From assembly GCA_030374805.1 (NCBI GenBank), contig JARGSG010000231.1, positions 124,001 through 188,000 on the forward strand: 64,000 nt of DNA, in the 5' to 3' direction. Numbering within the stretch: the first letter of the stretch is position 1; each line of letters opens with the position of its first letter. The notes beneath the pieces were generated by a model that was not told where the DNA came from, ran no database searches, and saw only the letters and a list, made by a program, of their open reading frames with translations. Shown here one piece after another: positions 33,458-44,566 of this stretch. This DNA comes from Gracilaria gracilis. Taxonomy: Eukaryota > Rhodophyta > Florideophyceae > Gracilariales > Gracilariaceae. Both the position numbers and the translations under genes were made by a program.

Positions 33458-35526
33458 CTAAACGATGAACAAATCCGAAAACGGATTGACTTGTCGGCGT
33501 AATCCTTCTAGAGCTTTGTAGACACGTCTGGCGACGACTATATGAGGTTCGTCTTCCTCGACGGGAATAATCCTCTTTTGGGCTGACTTTCCGTATCCAA
33601 AATAATCCAGGCTTGCGTTCGCTGCTTCGTAGCCTGTTACAAGAGCTTTTTCCTGGCTGAAACTCCCGTGCGAGGTGCGAATCCTGTTTGTAATAGAATT
33701 ATGCCGAAATGTGACGTTAGTAACTGAGTGATTTCTTCCGCAGCTAAGCAGGATATACCACGTACCAATCTGACATTGAAAGATACCGTGCAGCAAATGG
33801 AATCGTTTCGATGTGCAAACGACACGTTCATTAGATATGCATTGAGCGAGACCCCGTTTGGGTTGAAGTGAAAGATATAGTTAGAATCATTCTTAGTCAA
33901 TAGCAATAAAGCCAATCACGTTTGTCCAAGTCTGTATAGGGTTCTACACTTACCGCCAGACATGAACACGTTCTCAATCGAGGTTCTTACATTCATAAAA
34001 TCTTGATACGACCCAGGTCGAAAGTCTGTCAATACAATATTGTTTCATAGACACAATTGTCGTCAGCTGTTAGTCGAATCACAGACGCAGTGATAGTCCC
34101 CCTATGAATGGTTCGTTTCAAAATGTGAACGAAATGACGTACGTGTAACACCTCGAGGAACTCGAACTACGACGTAATCTTCGATTTCTGCGCCCTTGAA
34201 TGTGCTTTCAGCCACACAGAGTCGCCTCCGGACTTCTTCAGCAATTTCACCATCATCCATGGGCATGAGTTGATTGCTGTGATAAAAATCAGCCTCTATG
34301 ACAGTTTTCTCTGCATCCTTAAACTCATCGTGAATAGCATTGAGATTGAAGTATGTCCACCCTGTCGTCTCCTCGAAACCAAAACAGGCGTTAGAGTCGA
34401 ACTCGATACGGAATTTTCTGTCAAAGTATAAACGAACAGCCATGACGTCGATACTGGACAAATTATTCGTGTTTCGAAACTCTTTGCGAGATGCAAGTGT
34501 CTTGCTGTTCCGGAGAATGCCTTGCAAACCACTGATTCCGACTGAAAACACGACAGCGTCAACGTCCATGGTATTCTCACTTCCGTCTCTCGAAGTAGTA
34601 ACGATTTTGGTGACTCTGTTTCTGTTGATTTCGACGTCCTTCAGCCTTGTCGATGTTTGGACCTGTCCCCCAAAAGACCTTATGCGATCGACAAGTGGGG
34701 CAAATATCATCGTTCCAACTGTACCGCGAGGCCAGACTACGTCAAAGTCAGCCTGATGAGCCAAGATGAAAAAGTATAGCATACCCAGTGCTCCTGCTGC
34801 GCTGCATTGCTCACCCGGGGCAAACAGCCCTACCAGGAGCATTGGTTCAAATGCTTCCTTGTAAACACGTTCGGTGCAACCGTACAACTTAAACAGCTCT
34901 TTCGCTGTCATTTTATCAAATTTACGCCAGACCTCATCAGAGTTATCCCATTGAATGACGGCTTCAAGCAAAGGGAGTGCAGAAAGCCTGTCGACCAGTG
35001 GTAAGTCTAAGAACTTTGTATACACAAAAGTACCCATTGGGGACGGTAGTCTTGGTAAATCATTGAAGATAGGACTTTCGACAACTTTTCCTTTCGGAGA
35101 CCTTTGTGATGACCTGGTCCAATCGGTGAACGGATCCAATTTTAATTCGCGCTCAACCAAATGAAAGAGGTTGAAGTATGGTCGCCACATTCCGTGAATC
35201 CCCACCTCTACATCTTGGCCGTTTTTTGTCTTCCATCCAGCAACTAATCCTCCTACTGATGGAGCAGCATCAATGAGAGTTACCTCAGTGTTGGGCTGTT
35301 GAACTAGGTGATGTGCGGCACCTAAACCTGCCCAACCGGCTCCAATCACGGCGATTCGGTTTGGACTCGTGCCCTCAAATTCCATCCTCCATTTTGCTTG
35401 ACGTTCCCCGACATTCTTGGTGCTTAGACGACAAAAACTCCCCGATGCAGATGGCATAAAGCCATTGATGAATGAGCTCGATACGAAGGCAGTCGATAGC
35501 GTTTGCTTCATTGGTCTAGTCCACAT
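33458..35526 (-). CDS. Plastid FAD-dependent oxidase, carotene-desaturase-like
   Basis: Three exons, about 35526-34143, 34025-33950 and 33683-33458, give about 561 aa. The first 45 residues are Ser-rich with few acids, like a transit peptide. The Rossmann FAD motif VIGAGWAGLGAAHHL follows at about 57, then the desaturase-type blocks VGGLVAGWKTKNGQDVEVGIHGMW, LVGLFAPGEQCSAAGALGMLY and WPRGTVG, and the C-terminal GSFSQEKALVTGYEAAN that closes the FAD site. It belongs to the phytoene/zeta-carotene desaturase superfamily of flavin amine oxidases, but it is a divergent paralogue and not clearly PDS, ZDS or CRTISO. Intron 1 (donor GTACGT) joins RGVTHFRPGSY convincingly. Intron 2 is less certain: donor GTGTAG gives MSGGKIRTSHGSF, while a GTAAGT donor four bases earlier with acceptor at 33724 would insert about 12 residues. 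Confidence 0.75.
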
Positions 35527-36151
35527 CAGTAAACTCTAGATGTCTGCGTAAGTTCAGCCACCAAAACAATCCCCAGACTATGCTGCGTCCGACTTTATGG
35601 TAGGTGGTGCATGCTTTGCGTTTTCTTCGAATGGGATATCCATTGTCTTTCCAGACCGCACAATCCATATCGACTGCCTCACCTATTCACCACGTCTATT
35701 CTGGAGGGGATTCACCACCATAAGGATGTTATTTCGTCGAGCGGCTACCTGGGTGGATTCCTGCTAAGGCTACTACGGTAGTAGCTGCTACGGTTATTGT
35801 GCGGGTCCAAACAATTCTAATTTGAACAACCCAATTGTTCAGATTTGCCATCCTTCTGTTCTTGCTTCCCTTTGTACGCTAACGTTCTACCCCTGGTACC
35901 TTTGTATCTATTCCACAACACAAGTCATCCAAAGTAAACAAACGTCTCTCTCTCAAGTCATCATCATCAAAACGTCATTCAACAGCGAAGCCATCTATCC
36001 TTTCAACTACTTTGTATAGCCTCGAACAGATGAACGGCTGTCATTGAGAGAGGCTAGACGTATCCTGAAGAAGAGGCGCGGACCGCGATAACTGGGCATC
36101 AATCGTAAAGGGAGTCGCCATACCAAAGCGTGTGACGAACAAAAGCACAAC
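35527..36151. promoter_or_regulatory. Divergent promoter region
   Basis: It lies between the divergent start codons of the desaturase-like oxidase and CIA2. It is AT-rich near 35830-36010, with a short TAGTAGC-type repeat around 35775-35795. No ORF is supported. Confidence 0.4.
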
Positions 36152-36664
36152 ATGAGGGCTGCCTATGGATCAAGCGTTCATCCTGATACCCTAGACAATC
36201 CGAATCCCGAAGTGAAAGTATTGAAACGCGAAATCCGTAATCCTGACGAGCCTCTTACTCTAAAAGAGCATATCTTCGAGATTATTCGCGACATTCGTGA
36301 CCCGGAATATCCTCACTCTCTTGAAGAGCTAGGAGTCGTGAAAATAGAATACGTCGATGTTGAAAAGCCCCCCACCGACAGTCCAGGTTATGGAACAGTT
36401 TCGATACAGTTCCATCCTACCGTTCCGCATTGCTCGCTTGCGTCAATGATCGGTCTTAGCATACGCTCTAAGCTCAAGGAAAGCAAAGTTCTCGAACCGA
36501 AGGGTGAGCATTACTACAAGCTGAAAGTTACTTGCATTGAAGGCACTCACAACAACTCCAGAGACATTAACAAGCAATTGTCGGATAAAGAGCGTGTTTC
36601 TGCTGCATTCGAAAACCCAAAGATCATGAGACTATTGCGAGAATGCACAGACAATCTTCCATGA
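36152..36664 (+). CDS. CIA2: CIA2/MIP18 family cytosolic Fe-S targeting factor
   Basis: 170 aa, standard length, intronless. In eukaryotes CIA2 (MIP18/FAM96, plant AE7) works with CIA1 and MMS19 to deliver 4Fe-4S clusters to cytosolic and nuclear enzymes. Seen: the MIP18 domain (about 37-125) with IRDIRDPEYPHSLEELGVV, VSIQFHPTVPHCSLASMIGLSIR carrying the conserved reactive Cys94, and the C-terminal VTCIEGTHNNSRDINKQLSDKERVSAAFEN motif typical of the eukaryotic type rather than the bacterial SufT type. Its stop is 88 bp from that of the convergent SPC2 gene. NDOR1, another member of the same pathway, lies about 17 kb away. Confidence 0.93.
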   Translation: MRAAYGSSVHPDTLDNPNPEVKVLKREIRNPDEPLTLKEHIFEIIRDIRDPEYPHSLEELGVVKIEYVDVEKPPTDSPGYGTVSIQFHPTVPHCSLASMIGLSIRSKLKESKVLEPKGEHYYKLKVTCIEGTHNNSRDINKQLSDKERVSAAFENPKIMRLLRECTDNLP

Positions 36665-36752
36665 CAGTACGCGTCATTTAAAGATATGAAACATCAAATA
36701 TCTCAGTTAGATATTGAAACGCTTATGTTTATATGAGTTTGGGTGCGGATCG

Positions 36753-37573
36753 TTAATTGGTTTTCTTTGCTCCTGGACTAAGCTGGGATAGCAAGGTTTT
36801 CATGTCCGCTCGAAACTCAGATGAAAGAAAATCTCCTTCTTCTGTGATGTACTTTTCGTAAGGTGTTGAGTTTGAAACGGATCCGATCTTCGATCGAGGA
36901 GCTTGCCGTATTTCCACTTTGAAAGCGCTAGATCCCTTTCCCCCAATTGTAGTATGTACCCAAATCTTGTCGCACGCTGAGCTTTTGATTGTTTGCTTCA
37001 CACGCTTTGAAATAGTTCCAACGTACACGGCAGAAGCTTCAAGGATGAAAGAAGATATATTGATGATTCCGACGCATACTAAGTAGGTTGCTACGCAAGC
37101 GAGAACTACGAGTTTGTTAGCAGGGAATTCACCGGGCCCAAAATGAGAATACAGAGCTGCTGCGACCGCAATTGAGCCGAAAACAATCTTTATCATGCTC
37201 GCCGCGGTTGATTCGATATAGCCTTGATCCTCCATAAACTAAACAACCCGCCGGAGAACGAATATGTTTAGAATATTTGTGAAAAGAGTTGTGCGAGTTA
37301 GGAAACAGTCGAGTGTGACGAAAAGCATTGCCGAAGGCGCTGAAAGTGTGAATGACCTATACAAGCAAGGTGAGAACATACCGCCATAACTTCATCATCG
37401 AGAAGGCGCTTGACTTGCTGCAAATCGTACAAGCCTGATTTGTCCAGCTTTGCCTTTGACTTGGATTGTGTGGTTGACGCTGAGGAAGTTGCCGGTTGGA
37501 GCCCTTCATTCGCGTTGGTGACATCTGTGGAAACTGACTCATCCTGGGCACGTATTCTTGTTCTTCTGCTCAT
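36753..37573 (-). CDS. SPC2: Signal peptidase complex subunit 2
   Basis: Two exons, 37573-37382 and 37238-36753, separated by a 143-bp intron (donor GTATGT) give 225 aa. SPC2 (SPCS2, 25-kDa subunit) supports ER signal peptidase and links it to the translocon. Seen: an N-terminal cytosolic segment with KLDKSGLYDLQQVKRLLDDEVMA joining in frame to FMEDQGYIES, two adjacent membrane helices (about 79-96 and 106-128) connected by a short Pro/Gly-containing loop, and a cytosolic C-terminal domain. This hairpin topology and length match the family. The ATG at 37573 is preferred because the frame upstream is Ser-rich and includes likely leader sequence. Confidence 0.85.
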
Positions 37574-40564
37574 GATGGAAGTCTTCTGAACGAGGTCGGC
37601 GATAGAACAAGCGACAGAAGTTGGCGGGTAGCTCTGATGAAATATGTTCTCTGAAGTTGACCGAACGCGCGAACGTTGGAGAGCAGCAGCACCAGCAGAC
37701 GATCGAGACAAGCTGATCATCAAAGGGTCACATGCCGCATGTGCCCGTATCATTTTGCGTTGATTGATTTTGATTAAATGCTATCCACGCTAAAGTTTTT
37801 AATTTCAATTTTTATCTTTGCTTTACTACACGTATTGTACTGTAGGTACTTTCTTCGTCAATCATGACGTTCACAATAACCGAAGGTAGAAGGAATAATA
37901 TGTAGCTTCGCACAAAGGTATGTGTAATAGACATTCTTTATCAGGGTGATCTTCCAGTACTGCTGGAAAGACACTGGAAGAGATGAGCTAGGGAAGAGCG
38001 AAAGATACGATTGTTATACTCCTGCAAGCAGTCGCCATCAGTTCTTCCTTCAACAATTTTTTAAACGAAGAAGAGATATCAACCGCTGCTATACTTCATT
38101 CTTAATTAAGATGAAATGGGCTTCATTGCTCTGTGTTGGTTCCAGGAAGCGCTCAAACAAGGCAGATTCAAGCCATTCGCTGTCAAGAGTACCAGATTAT
38201 TTGTTGTACGAAGTCCAACCAATAATTTGCCATTTGCCAATTGTCATCACGTGCACTCAAAGATAAGCAAATTATCAGGAGGGAACCACAAGCACTCGTG
38301 AGCTCCTCCATTGAGATTGTACAAATACTAATTGCCAAAAAAGAAAAGAAGTACGAGCATATTTCTATCTTCCTATGTGCATGCAAAGCTTGGCCGCTTC
38401 GGTATCTGCTATGGTGTGCAAGCCTCTCGGTTGCTTCCGCACTTCTTTTGACATCTTGCCAACCCGCAAGTATTTTATGAATTGCACCACAAAAACCAGG
38501 AACTGCATTCTTGCGAGTGGACTCTGGCTCTCCTGGACACGAATTCCGAGCAGAATTCTGCTGAAAGTTCTCCGTCGAGAAGGCCGAAGAAATATCTCGT
38601 ATGCTCCTCGAATTTGTGCCATCAGAGCTCGAAAGGAAGCTAAGAACTAGTGGTGACCCTCAACAACTTTATCTGTTATAGAAAGCATGGAAGGCTATTT
38701 TTATGATTGTAGTTACAGTCTGTTTGCGAGTGCGTGGCCAAACATGTTCAGTAACTAGAAACAGACAGGCTCACCGAAGGTGAGCAGAAAACTGTTGGGT
38801 GGCCACTGATAAATAACGGAAACCAGTGAACACTAAAACTCCCCTCGTTCTGAACAAGTCATACTGTAAGAGATGTTGCAAGGCAAAGGCACTAAATTTA
38901 CGCATCAACAGCGAACTGCGTCCTCAAATAGTTCTCGCGTGAATGCTAAAGCAGGTAGTAATCTCGCGTTCTTGCTGATGCGTCGCAGGAGGTTGTGTTG
39001 CAGTTAATTGCACTGGCCAGTTATGGCATGAAATCACAGAAGTGCGAAGCCACGATTATAGTTCTTATACCTTCGGGAGATAGAAGACCATAGAATTGCA
39101 ATCCTACTGAGAAAATGCGGGCGATCTGACTGAAACACACACAAAGAGGAAGAACAAGAAACGTACAGAATGACGCCATTTCTTTGACGACCAAAGATTA
39201 AATTGATCCTCAAATAGCTAATCGATTTCTAGTTTGGAGCTAAGTTGTCAAAAGCTTCAACTCACAGCCCCGCGCAACTCGAGAAAAGCACGTGGACGCA
39301 CGCGGTTCAGCATCTTCGTTTTGCCTTGACAGAGAGCAGTTACGAAGAACGTGTACAAAATGGGAAACTCAGAGGAGTTGTTAACGGACAAGGTTACTTG
39401 AGCTACAAGTTTTGTTTCATTTAAGTTGCAGAAGTAAAAGGGCTGTGGTTCATCGCCAACACTACTCTCAAGTGAACCTTTTGTATAGCAGTTCTTGTCA
39501 CAAGATTAAAAACGGGTTTGATGATGCAGAGACCCAGAGCTTTCGAGAAAAACTGGACTCTCGTATTACCCTTCGGTAGGTAGCTTAGACAAAGAGATCG
39601 GTTGTTGTGAAGGAAGATGGAAACGATAATACAGTACGATCGTTGTTGTTTAATATATTTGCTTACAGAGGCATTCTGACACGTCTTCATAAATGGTGTG
39701 CCTGCCCTAGAGCCTAAAACATAAAAGGCAGGGAGGTGTTATCTAACTGTTAGATACAACCTGTTCACCGCTTTTCTCCTTTCGTTTATTTATAGGCTGA
39801 GCAAGTAGGAATTTCCAAGTTGTGATAGAGCGGCAGATGCTGTTCCTTCTTCTTCTTTATTATGGATGCTGTTCCAAACATACGCCGTAGAGAATACCTC
39901 TTCCGGAAGAAGAAACTTTACAGGATATAAAACCTTGAGAACGAAATCTTGTCTATGTAAATTTACTGTACGTGCCGCAAATATATTATTAGAACTCATC
40001 CGAAGATTTCTGCGAAGCACAACATCCACTGGATAGACCAGCTAACACATGATGATAAGTTTAGTTCTTTACATACATAGATACTGTGATACGGATCTGG
40101 AACCAAAGAGCTTTACATTCCCTCCGTCAGCAGCTATATCTAGTGGAAGCGGGCGCACTATCTACTACCAGAACGTTCCCAAAGAATAGGAAAGTACTAA
40201 TGCTGGTATCACAGTCTCAGTGCGGTATTATCGATATATCAAGAAAACAATGAACTATAGTCTTTGGGAGGAAGCTGGGTAGGGCGCATGTGTGAGCCTC
40301 TGGGCCATGTAATTGGCTGAACGCTGGCGTGGGGAGCATGCGGCATTACCAACAGAAGGTTACCTTTACCATGTTGGTATGTTGGGCCTGGGTTCACGAT
40401 GCTCAAGTGCTGAGCTTGCGATCTCGACAGCGTCAAAGTCAGATATTTATAATCGCTAGGCACTTTTGTTAGGATGATCAGCATCCATGACCATTACAAC
40501 GAAAGTGATCGCGATTCTTGGGAGTTGAGCTTCCACTGCTTTAATCTGTGGCAGCAACATCAAT
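37574..40564. other. Gene-poor region, no supported gene
   Basis: About 3 kb with only short ORFs lacking known motifs. Octamers CGAAGGTA (37881-37888) and TACCTTCG (39068-39075) occur. At about 39845-39866 the plus strand reads CTTCTTCTTTATTATGG, the LINE-tail signature seen at 20.8 and 22.3 kb, so a short retroposon end probably lies here. Confidence 0.4.
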
Positions 40565-40924
40565 ATGGCTGCCATTGAGCCAAAGTTATGTGCAGATGGA
40601 ATATTCTTTCTGGTGATGTCATTCGGCAGTGAGCTGTATCTCTTTGCACAAAATGGGAGTAAAGGCTTCGCTGACGATGGTTTGCTACCTTATCATGTTG
40701 ACTTGCAGAATCACAGGCGTGCAACCAACACAGTTTTGGTAGCTTCAAATGCGATGACAAGCACGAGTTCCACAGTTGTTCAGCGTACGGCAACGTTATT
40801 GCCAAAGTTGTGCAACAATTTTGACTTGATCCGAGATGTGACTCTTGAGTGCGTCGAACGTCGTTCGTCGAACATGAAAACAATTGTGACAGCGGATTGT
40901 ATGCACATTATGCCAGAGTTGTGA
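40565..40924 (+). CDS. Doubtful small ORF (119 aa)
   Basis: The ATG at 40565 has a fair context (A at -3, G at +4). The product begins with a mixed hydrophobic stretch (DGIFFLVMSFGSELYLFAQNG) and has no recognised domain. A 107-residue frame overlaps it on the other strand, so chance is possible. It is isolated in a gene-poor region. Confidence 0.25.
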   Translation: MAAIEPKLCADGIFFLVMSFGSELYLFAQNGSKGFADDGLLPYHVDLQNHRRATNTVLVASNAMTSTSSTVVQRTATLLPKLCNNFDLIRDVTLECVERRSSNMKTIVTADCMHIMPEL

Positions 40925-41895
40925 ATTGGACACAGCGACAAAGTCTACCAAACTCTATCACACTCAACGATAGCTACAGACTCTGTAGTATATATACCAT
41001 GATACAGAGCATGGCTTTTTAACACGCAGAAAGTTGGCATGGGGGCATCATTACTTGAAGGAAGGCGCAGACAGCAAGGCAAGTTTGCACATCATGCGAG
41101 AGTAGTACATACATACGTTAAAACGAATAGCAAGCTGTGATTGGACAGGCACAAGTTGATAGCCAGCAGAGAAGCAAACCACGTGGTGTGCAGTCGCGAG
41201 AGGCTGAACATATTGTTATACTGAGCTCAATCTCGGCCGTCAACGTAGTTGACGGCAGTTACAGCTGTTGACGCCAAGTCACTGGTTGGTATTAAACACA
41301 AAACGGGCCAGCAGAGGCGCGAACATGAGAGCCGTTCCAAGCGCAGTGGGACCCGTTAAGCTCGATCATCACATGATCATCATGATGATGATCATGATGA
41401 TGTTGATACAGTGCCGTTTCCCTACGCAACACGAGAGCCAAGAGAAAAACGACGAGTTAAAAAAAAAATACAGAGGGGATTGCACGATGCGGCGGTTTGC
41501 GCGCAAGACAAGACATTACTGAAGGGATAGCGCTTGACAGCTGCGAGTGCAAAATGGATGAGAGTGGTGGGCGAGGAGAGTAGTCGTCACAGGCGCACTG
41601 GCGGCAAACAGACAGAATGCAGCAGTGGATGCAGCTGCAGATGGGCAGCGCGTGCTACAGACCCGCCATGGCGCGCCCCAAGGAGCACATGGACAAGGCG
41701 AAAGGTTGTTTGACGGCGACCACGCTCGGGCTCTTTATCACTAGACAAACACAACTGAGACGAAACACAAGTGATACAGTTAGACATGCGTCACGGGTAG
41801 CAATAGACGTATACAGAAACGGGGAGCCAAAGACGAAACAAGGAGAACAAAACAAAAACATAGCAAACAAGACAAGCAAACAGCAAACGGCGCCA
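40925..41895. other. Intergenic, no supported gene
   Basis: It contains an ATC/GAT palindromic patch (about 41368-41402) made of ATGATC-like units and an A-run at 41459-41469. The 3' side serves as the 3' flank of the minus-strand gene ending at 41896. No credible ORF. Confidence 0.4.
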
Positions 41896-42855
41896 CTAGC
41901 GCGGCACATGACGTAGTTGACGAAAGCGCGAGGCAAAGTCGGAACAAAACGTTTCGAACAGCTGATTCGGTATCCGAAAAGAGTCGGCAAACGATCGTCT
42001 GATTGAGACGCGACACGAATCGTTGCGCTGATGCAGCGAGAACACGACGGTACACATGTGAGAGGCGTTATCCAAGTTGATATGCACGCGAGCTCGAACG
42101 TCAGTGTGGCGCTCCACAATCACCTCTCCATGATAGTCATGCTCCACCAACAGCCGAATATCAGCCGAGGTGAGCTTGGCGCACAGCGGCGAGTCGAACA
42201 CTGAAGGCGGCATGGCGGCGGGCTGAGCGGGCGTAGGGGCGGCGGCCACCGCGCGGCGCCACACAGTGGACTTGCGCTTGGGCCTCGGCGGCGACTGCTC
42301 GCGCGGCGACTGCTCGCGCGGCGACTGCCCACGCGGCGTGTGCTCCGACGGCGTACTATCGTCGCGAGTAGGCTCGCTGGACGGGTCAGGCTGCATGGAC
42401 GCCGGCGTGAAGCACAGCTGCGACGGCGGCGACAAGGTGAGGCGCTCGACGGAGACGCACGACTCGCAGGCGTCGTCCGAGTCGGAGTCGTCCAGATCGG
42501 AGCTGCGCAGCGTGAAGGCGGGCGGCAGCACGGGCCCGTCCGAGCCGTGCCCCAGGCGGCCGGCCTCGCAGCGCAGCGGCGCGGTGTTCCACGCGGGGTC
42601 GTAAAACTGCGGCGGCGGCACATCGTCGAAGGCGCTGGCGGCCACGGCGTCGGCGGCCTTGCGCGCGTCATCGGGGTCCCTGCGCCGCGCGTCTATCATC
42701 ACCAGCTCGTTGTCGCCCGCCGGCGGCGCGTGCAGCTGCGCGTCGTGGTTGTCGCCGTCGCCGCCGCGTGCCGGCGGGCGCGACAGCCGGCGCACCACAG
42801 CGCGCAGTACGCCGCGCGCGCGCGGCGCTTCGCTGGCGTCGGGCGCGGCAGCCAT
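41896..42855 (-). CDS. Acidic/Pro-rich protein with a conserved-looking C-terminal domain
   Basis: 319 aa from the ATG at 42855; the longer open frame upstream is a poly-Ser/Pro translation of a GGA-repeat leader and is rejected. Residues 1-215 are low complexity: basic start, Asp-rich patch (about 119-130), and an SPREQ-type tandem repeat (about 176-190; near-identical 15-bp units at 42290-42340). Residues about 218-315 look folded, with alternating strands and helices (CAKLTSADIRLLVEHDYHG, VHINLDNASHMCTVVFSLHQ, ETFCSDFASRFRQL). The end helix after antiparallel strands is reminiscent of kinase-associated (KA1-like) membrane-binding modules, but this is weak and I do not assign it. It is divergent from the mucin-like membrane protein gene. 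Confidence 0.65.
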   Translation of the reverse strand: MAAAPDASEAPRARGVLRAVVRRLSRPPARGGDGDNHDAQLHAPPAGDNELVMIDARRRDPDDARKAADAVAASAFDDVPPPQFYDPAWNTAPLRCEAGRLGHGSDGPVLPPAFTLRSSDLDDSDSDDACESCVSVERLTLSPPSQLCFTPASMQPDPSSEPTRDDSTPSEHTPRGQSPREQSPREQSPPRPKRKSTVWRRAVAAAPTPAQPAAMPPSVFDSPLCAKLTSADIRLLVEHDYHGEVIVERHTDVRARVHINLDNASHMCTVVFSLHQRNDSCRVSIRRSFADSFRIPNQLFETFCSDFASRFRQLRHVPR

Positions 42856-43357
42856 GACGGGCGGCGGGACGCGAGGGGGGAGGGGGAAGGCAAGGGGGAG
42901 GGCAAGGGGGGAGGGCAAGGGGTAGGAGGAGGAGGAGGAGGAGGAGGAGGAGGAAGAGGAGGAGGAGGAGGAGGAAGAGGAGGAGGAGGGGAAGGGGGAG
43001 GAGGGAGGGGGGAGGGGGGAGGCGCGGTGGTGGGGGGAGGCGCGGAAGCGGCGAGCAGCAGCGGCGGCAGACGCGAGCGGTGGGGTGGGGGGGCGCACTG
43101 CGGAGCGCAGGCGTGGCGGACGCGGACGCGCGTCGTGCTCGCCAACAGCGGCGGACAACATGTCGCGCCTGCGCGCCGCGCACGTGTCCAGCGGCGCGGC
43201 GGCGCGTGCGCGCGCGCGCTAACGGCGCCACGTAGCGCGCGCGCGCGGCGCGTGTGCGCGCGCGCGCGCGCCTTAAGAACGGCCGCAGCGGGCGCTGCGC
43301 CGCTGCGCCGCTGCTCGGCCGCAGTCGCTGTGCATGCGGGTGGCGCGCGCTTCCGTC
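42856..43357. promoter_or_regulatory. GC-rich divergent promoter with GGA microsatellite
   Basis: An imperfect GGA/GGGGA tract (about 42876-43036) forms a pyrimidine-rich leader for the minus-strand gene. CGCGCG runs lie at 43200-43270. It is strikingly similar in style to the 13.1-14.2 kb divergent promoter. Confidence 0.55.
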
Positions 43358-44566
43358 ATGCGCCTTCGTCCCCGCCACCGCGCGAGCGCGCCGCCGCTCG
43401 TCGCCGCCGCGCTGCTACTGCTGCTGCTGCTGCTGCCCGCCGTCGCTGCCGTCCCGCCGCCGCCGCCGCCGCTCGTGCGTCAGGGCGATGCCGCCGCTTC
43501 GGTTTCCGTTTCGCCCGCGCTTTCGTCCGAGCCGTCGCCGTCCGTCGCGTCGCCCGATTCGTCGTCGCCCGTGCCCTCCGTCCAGCCGTCCCCGTCGCCG
43601 CCGCAGCCGTCCGCCCAGCCGTCTGCGTCGCCGCCCGCGAGCGCAGAGCCGTCGCAGCAGCCGCAGACTGCCGCCGCCGCGTCGCCGTCGCCCGCGCCCG
43701 CGCAACAGGGCCCGCAGACCGCCGCCGCCACGCAGGGCGCCTCGCCCGCGTCTTCCGATCCTACACCCCCGTCTACCACCGACGATCCGGCCGCCGCCCA
43801 GTCGAACGCCCCCGCCGATAACGCCACGCCGCCGGGTAATGGTAATGGTAATGCCAACGACAACGGCAACGGCAACGCGCCCAATGGCGCCGCACCTGAC
43901 AGCGGCAACAACAATGCTGCGAACAGTGCGCCTACAAACGCTGCCGCGCCGTCCGATCAATCGTCCGGCTTCATGCCGTCCACGCCCGCTGCTGGCAATA
44001 ACTCCGCTGCCGCCGGCGTGTCCGAGACCCCTCAACCCTCCGCCGACGATTCCAAGCTCTCCACCACCGCTATTATCGCAATCGGCGCCGGAGGCGGCGT
44101 CGCTTTGCTCGTGCTTATCACGCTCACGCTCTTCATTGTATATCGTCATCTGCCGTCTAAGAATAACTCTTACTACCGCTTCGAGGATCCCGACCTCCAC
44201 GACGAAAACCAACAGCCTCCTCCGTCTCAGCCCCCCTCTCAATCTACCCACCCCACTCATCCGTCTAACAACGCCGCCCCAAACCCTACCCCGCACGGAA
44301 TGGCGCCGTTGTCTCCCCCGTCGCCCAACGATGACCGTCCGGACACGTCCAACATCTACGCCAATATGCCGGGTCCAACCGCTCCATCCGCCTCTCAGTT
44401 TTCGAGAAGAGAGTCCGATGCTTCGTCTGCCAGCAGTGACACCATTGTCGCACCTGTTTATCCACATGGATTGGCCAACGCCAACAACTCAAGTGCCGCC
44501 GCTCCCTGGTTTCATACTGCACAAAAACATCAACCAACTCCAAAAACGTACCATCTGGATGCGTAA
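43358..44566 (+). CDS. Mucin-like type I membrane protein (cell-surface sensor-like)
   Basis: 402 aa from the Met at 43358; an in-frame Met 24 bases upstream (43334) is an alternative. Seen: a strong signal peptide with a Leu run (about 13-31); a long ectodomain (about 32-230) rich in Ser, Pro, Ala, Gln and Asn, with repeated SPSP/PSAQPS units, an Asn-Gly stretch (about 150-165) and several N-glycosylation sites; one transmembrane helix (about 236-262) preceded by a Gly-rich patch; a cytosolic tail (about 265-402) with basic juxtamembrane residues and Pro/Ser-rich sequence. The layout is that of cell-wall stress sensors and mucin-like anchors. No WSC or lectin domain is seen, so sensor function is inference. 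Confidence 0.75.
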   Translation: MRLRPRHRASAPPLVAAALLLLLLLLPAVAAVPPPPPPLVRQGDAAASVSVSPALSSEPSPSVASPDSSSPVPSVQPSPSPPQPSAQPSASPPASAEPSQQPQTAAAASPSPAPAQQGPQTAAATQGASPASSDPTPPSTTDDPAAAQSNAPADNATPPGNGNGNANDNGNGNAPNGAAPDSGNNNAANSAPTNAAAPSDQSSGFMPSTPAAGNNSAAAGVSETPQPSADDSKLSTTAIIAIGAGGGVALLVLITLTLFIVYRHLPSKNNSYYRFEDPDLHDENQQPPPSQPPSQSTHPTHPSNNAAPNPTPHGMAPLSPPSPNDDRPDTSNIYANMPGPTAPSASQFSRRESDASSASSDTIVAPVYPHGLANANNSSAAAPWFHTAQKHQPTPKTYHLDA

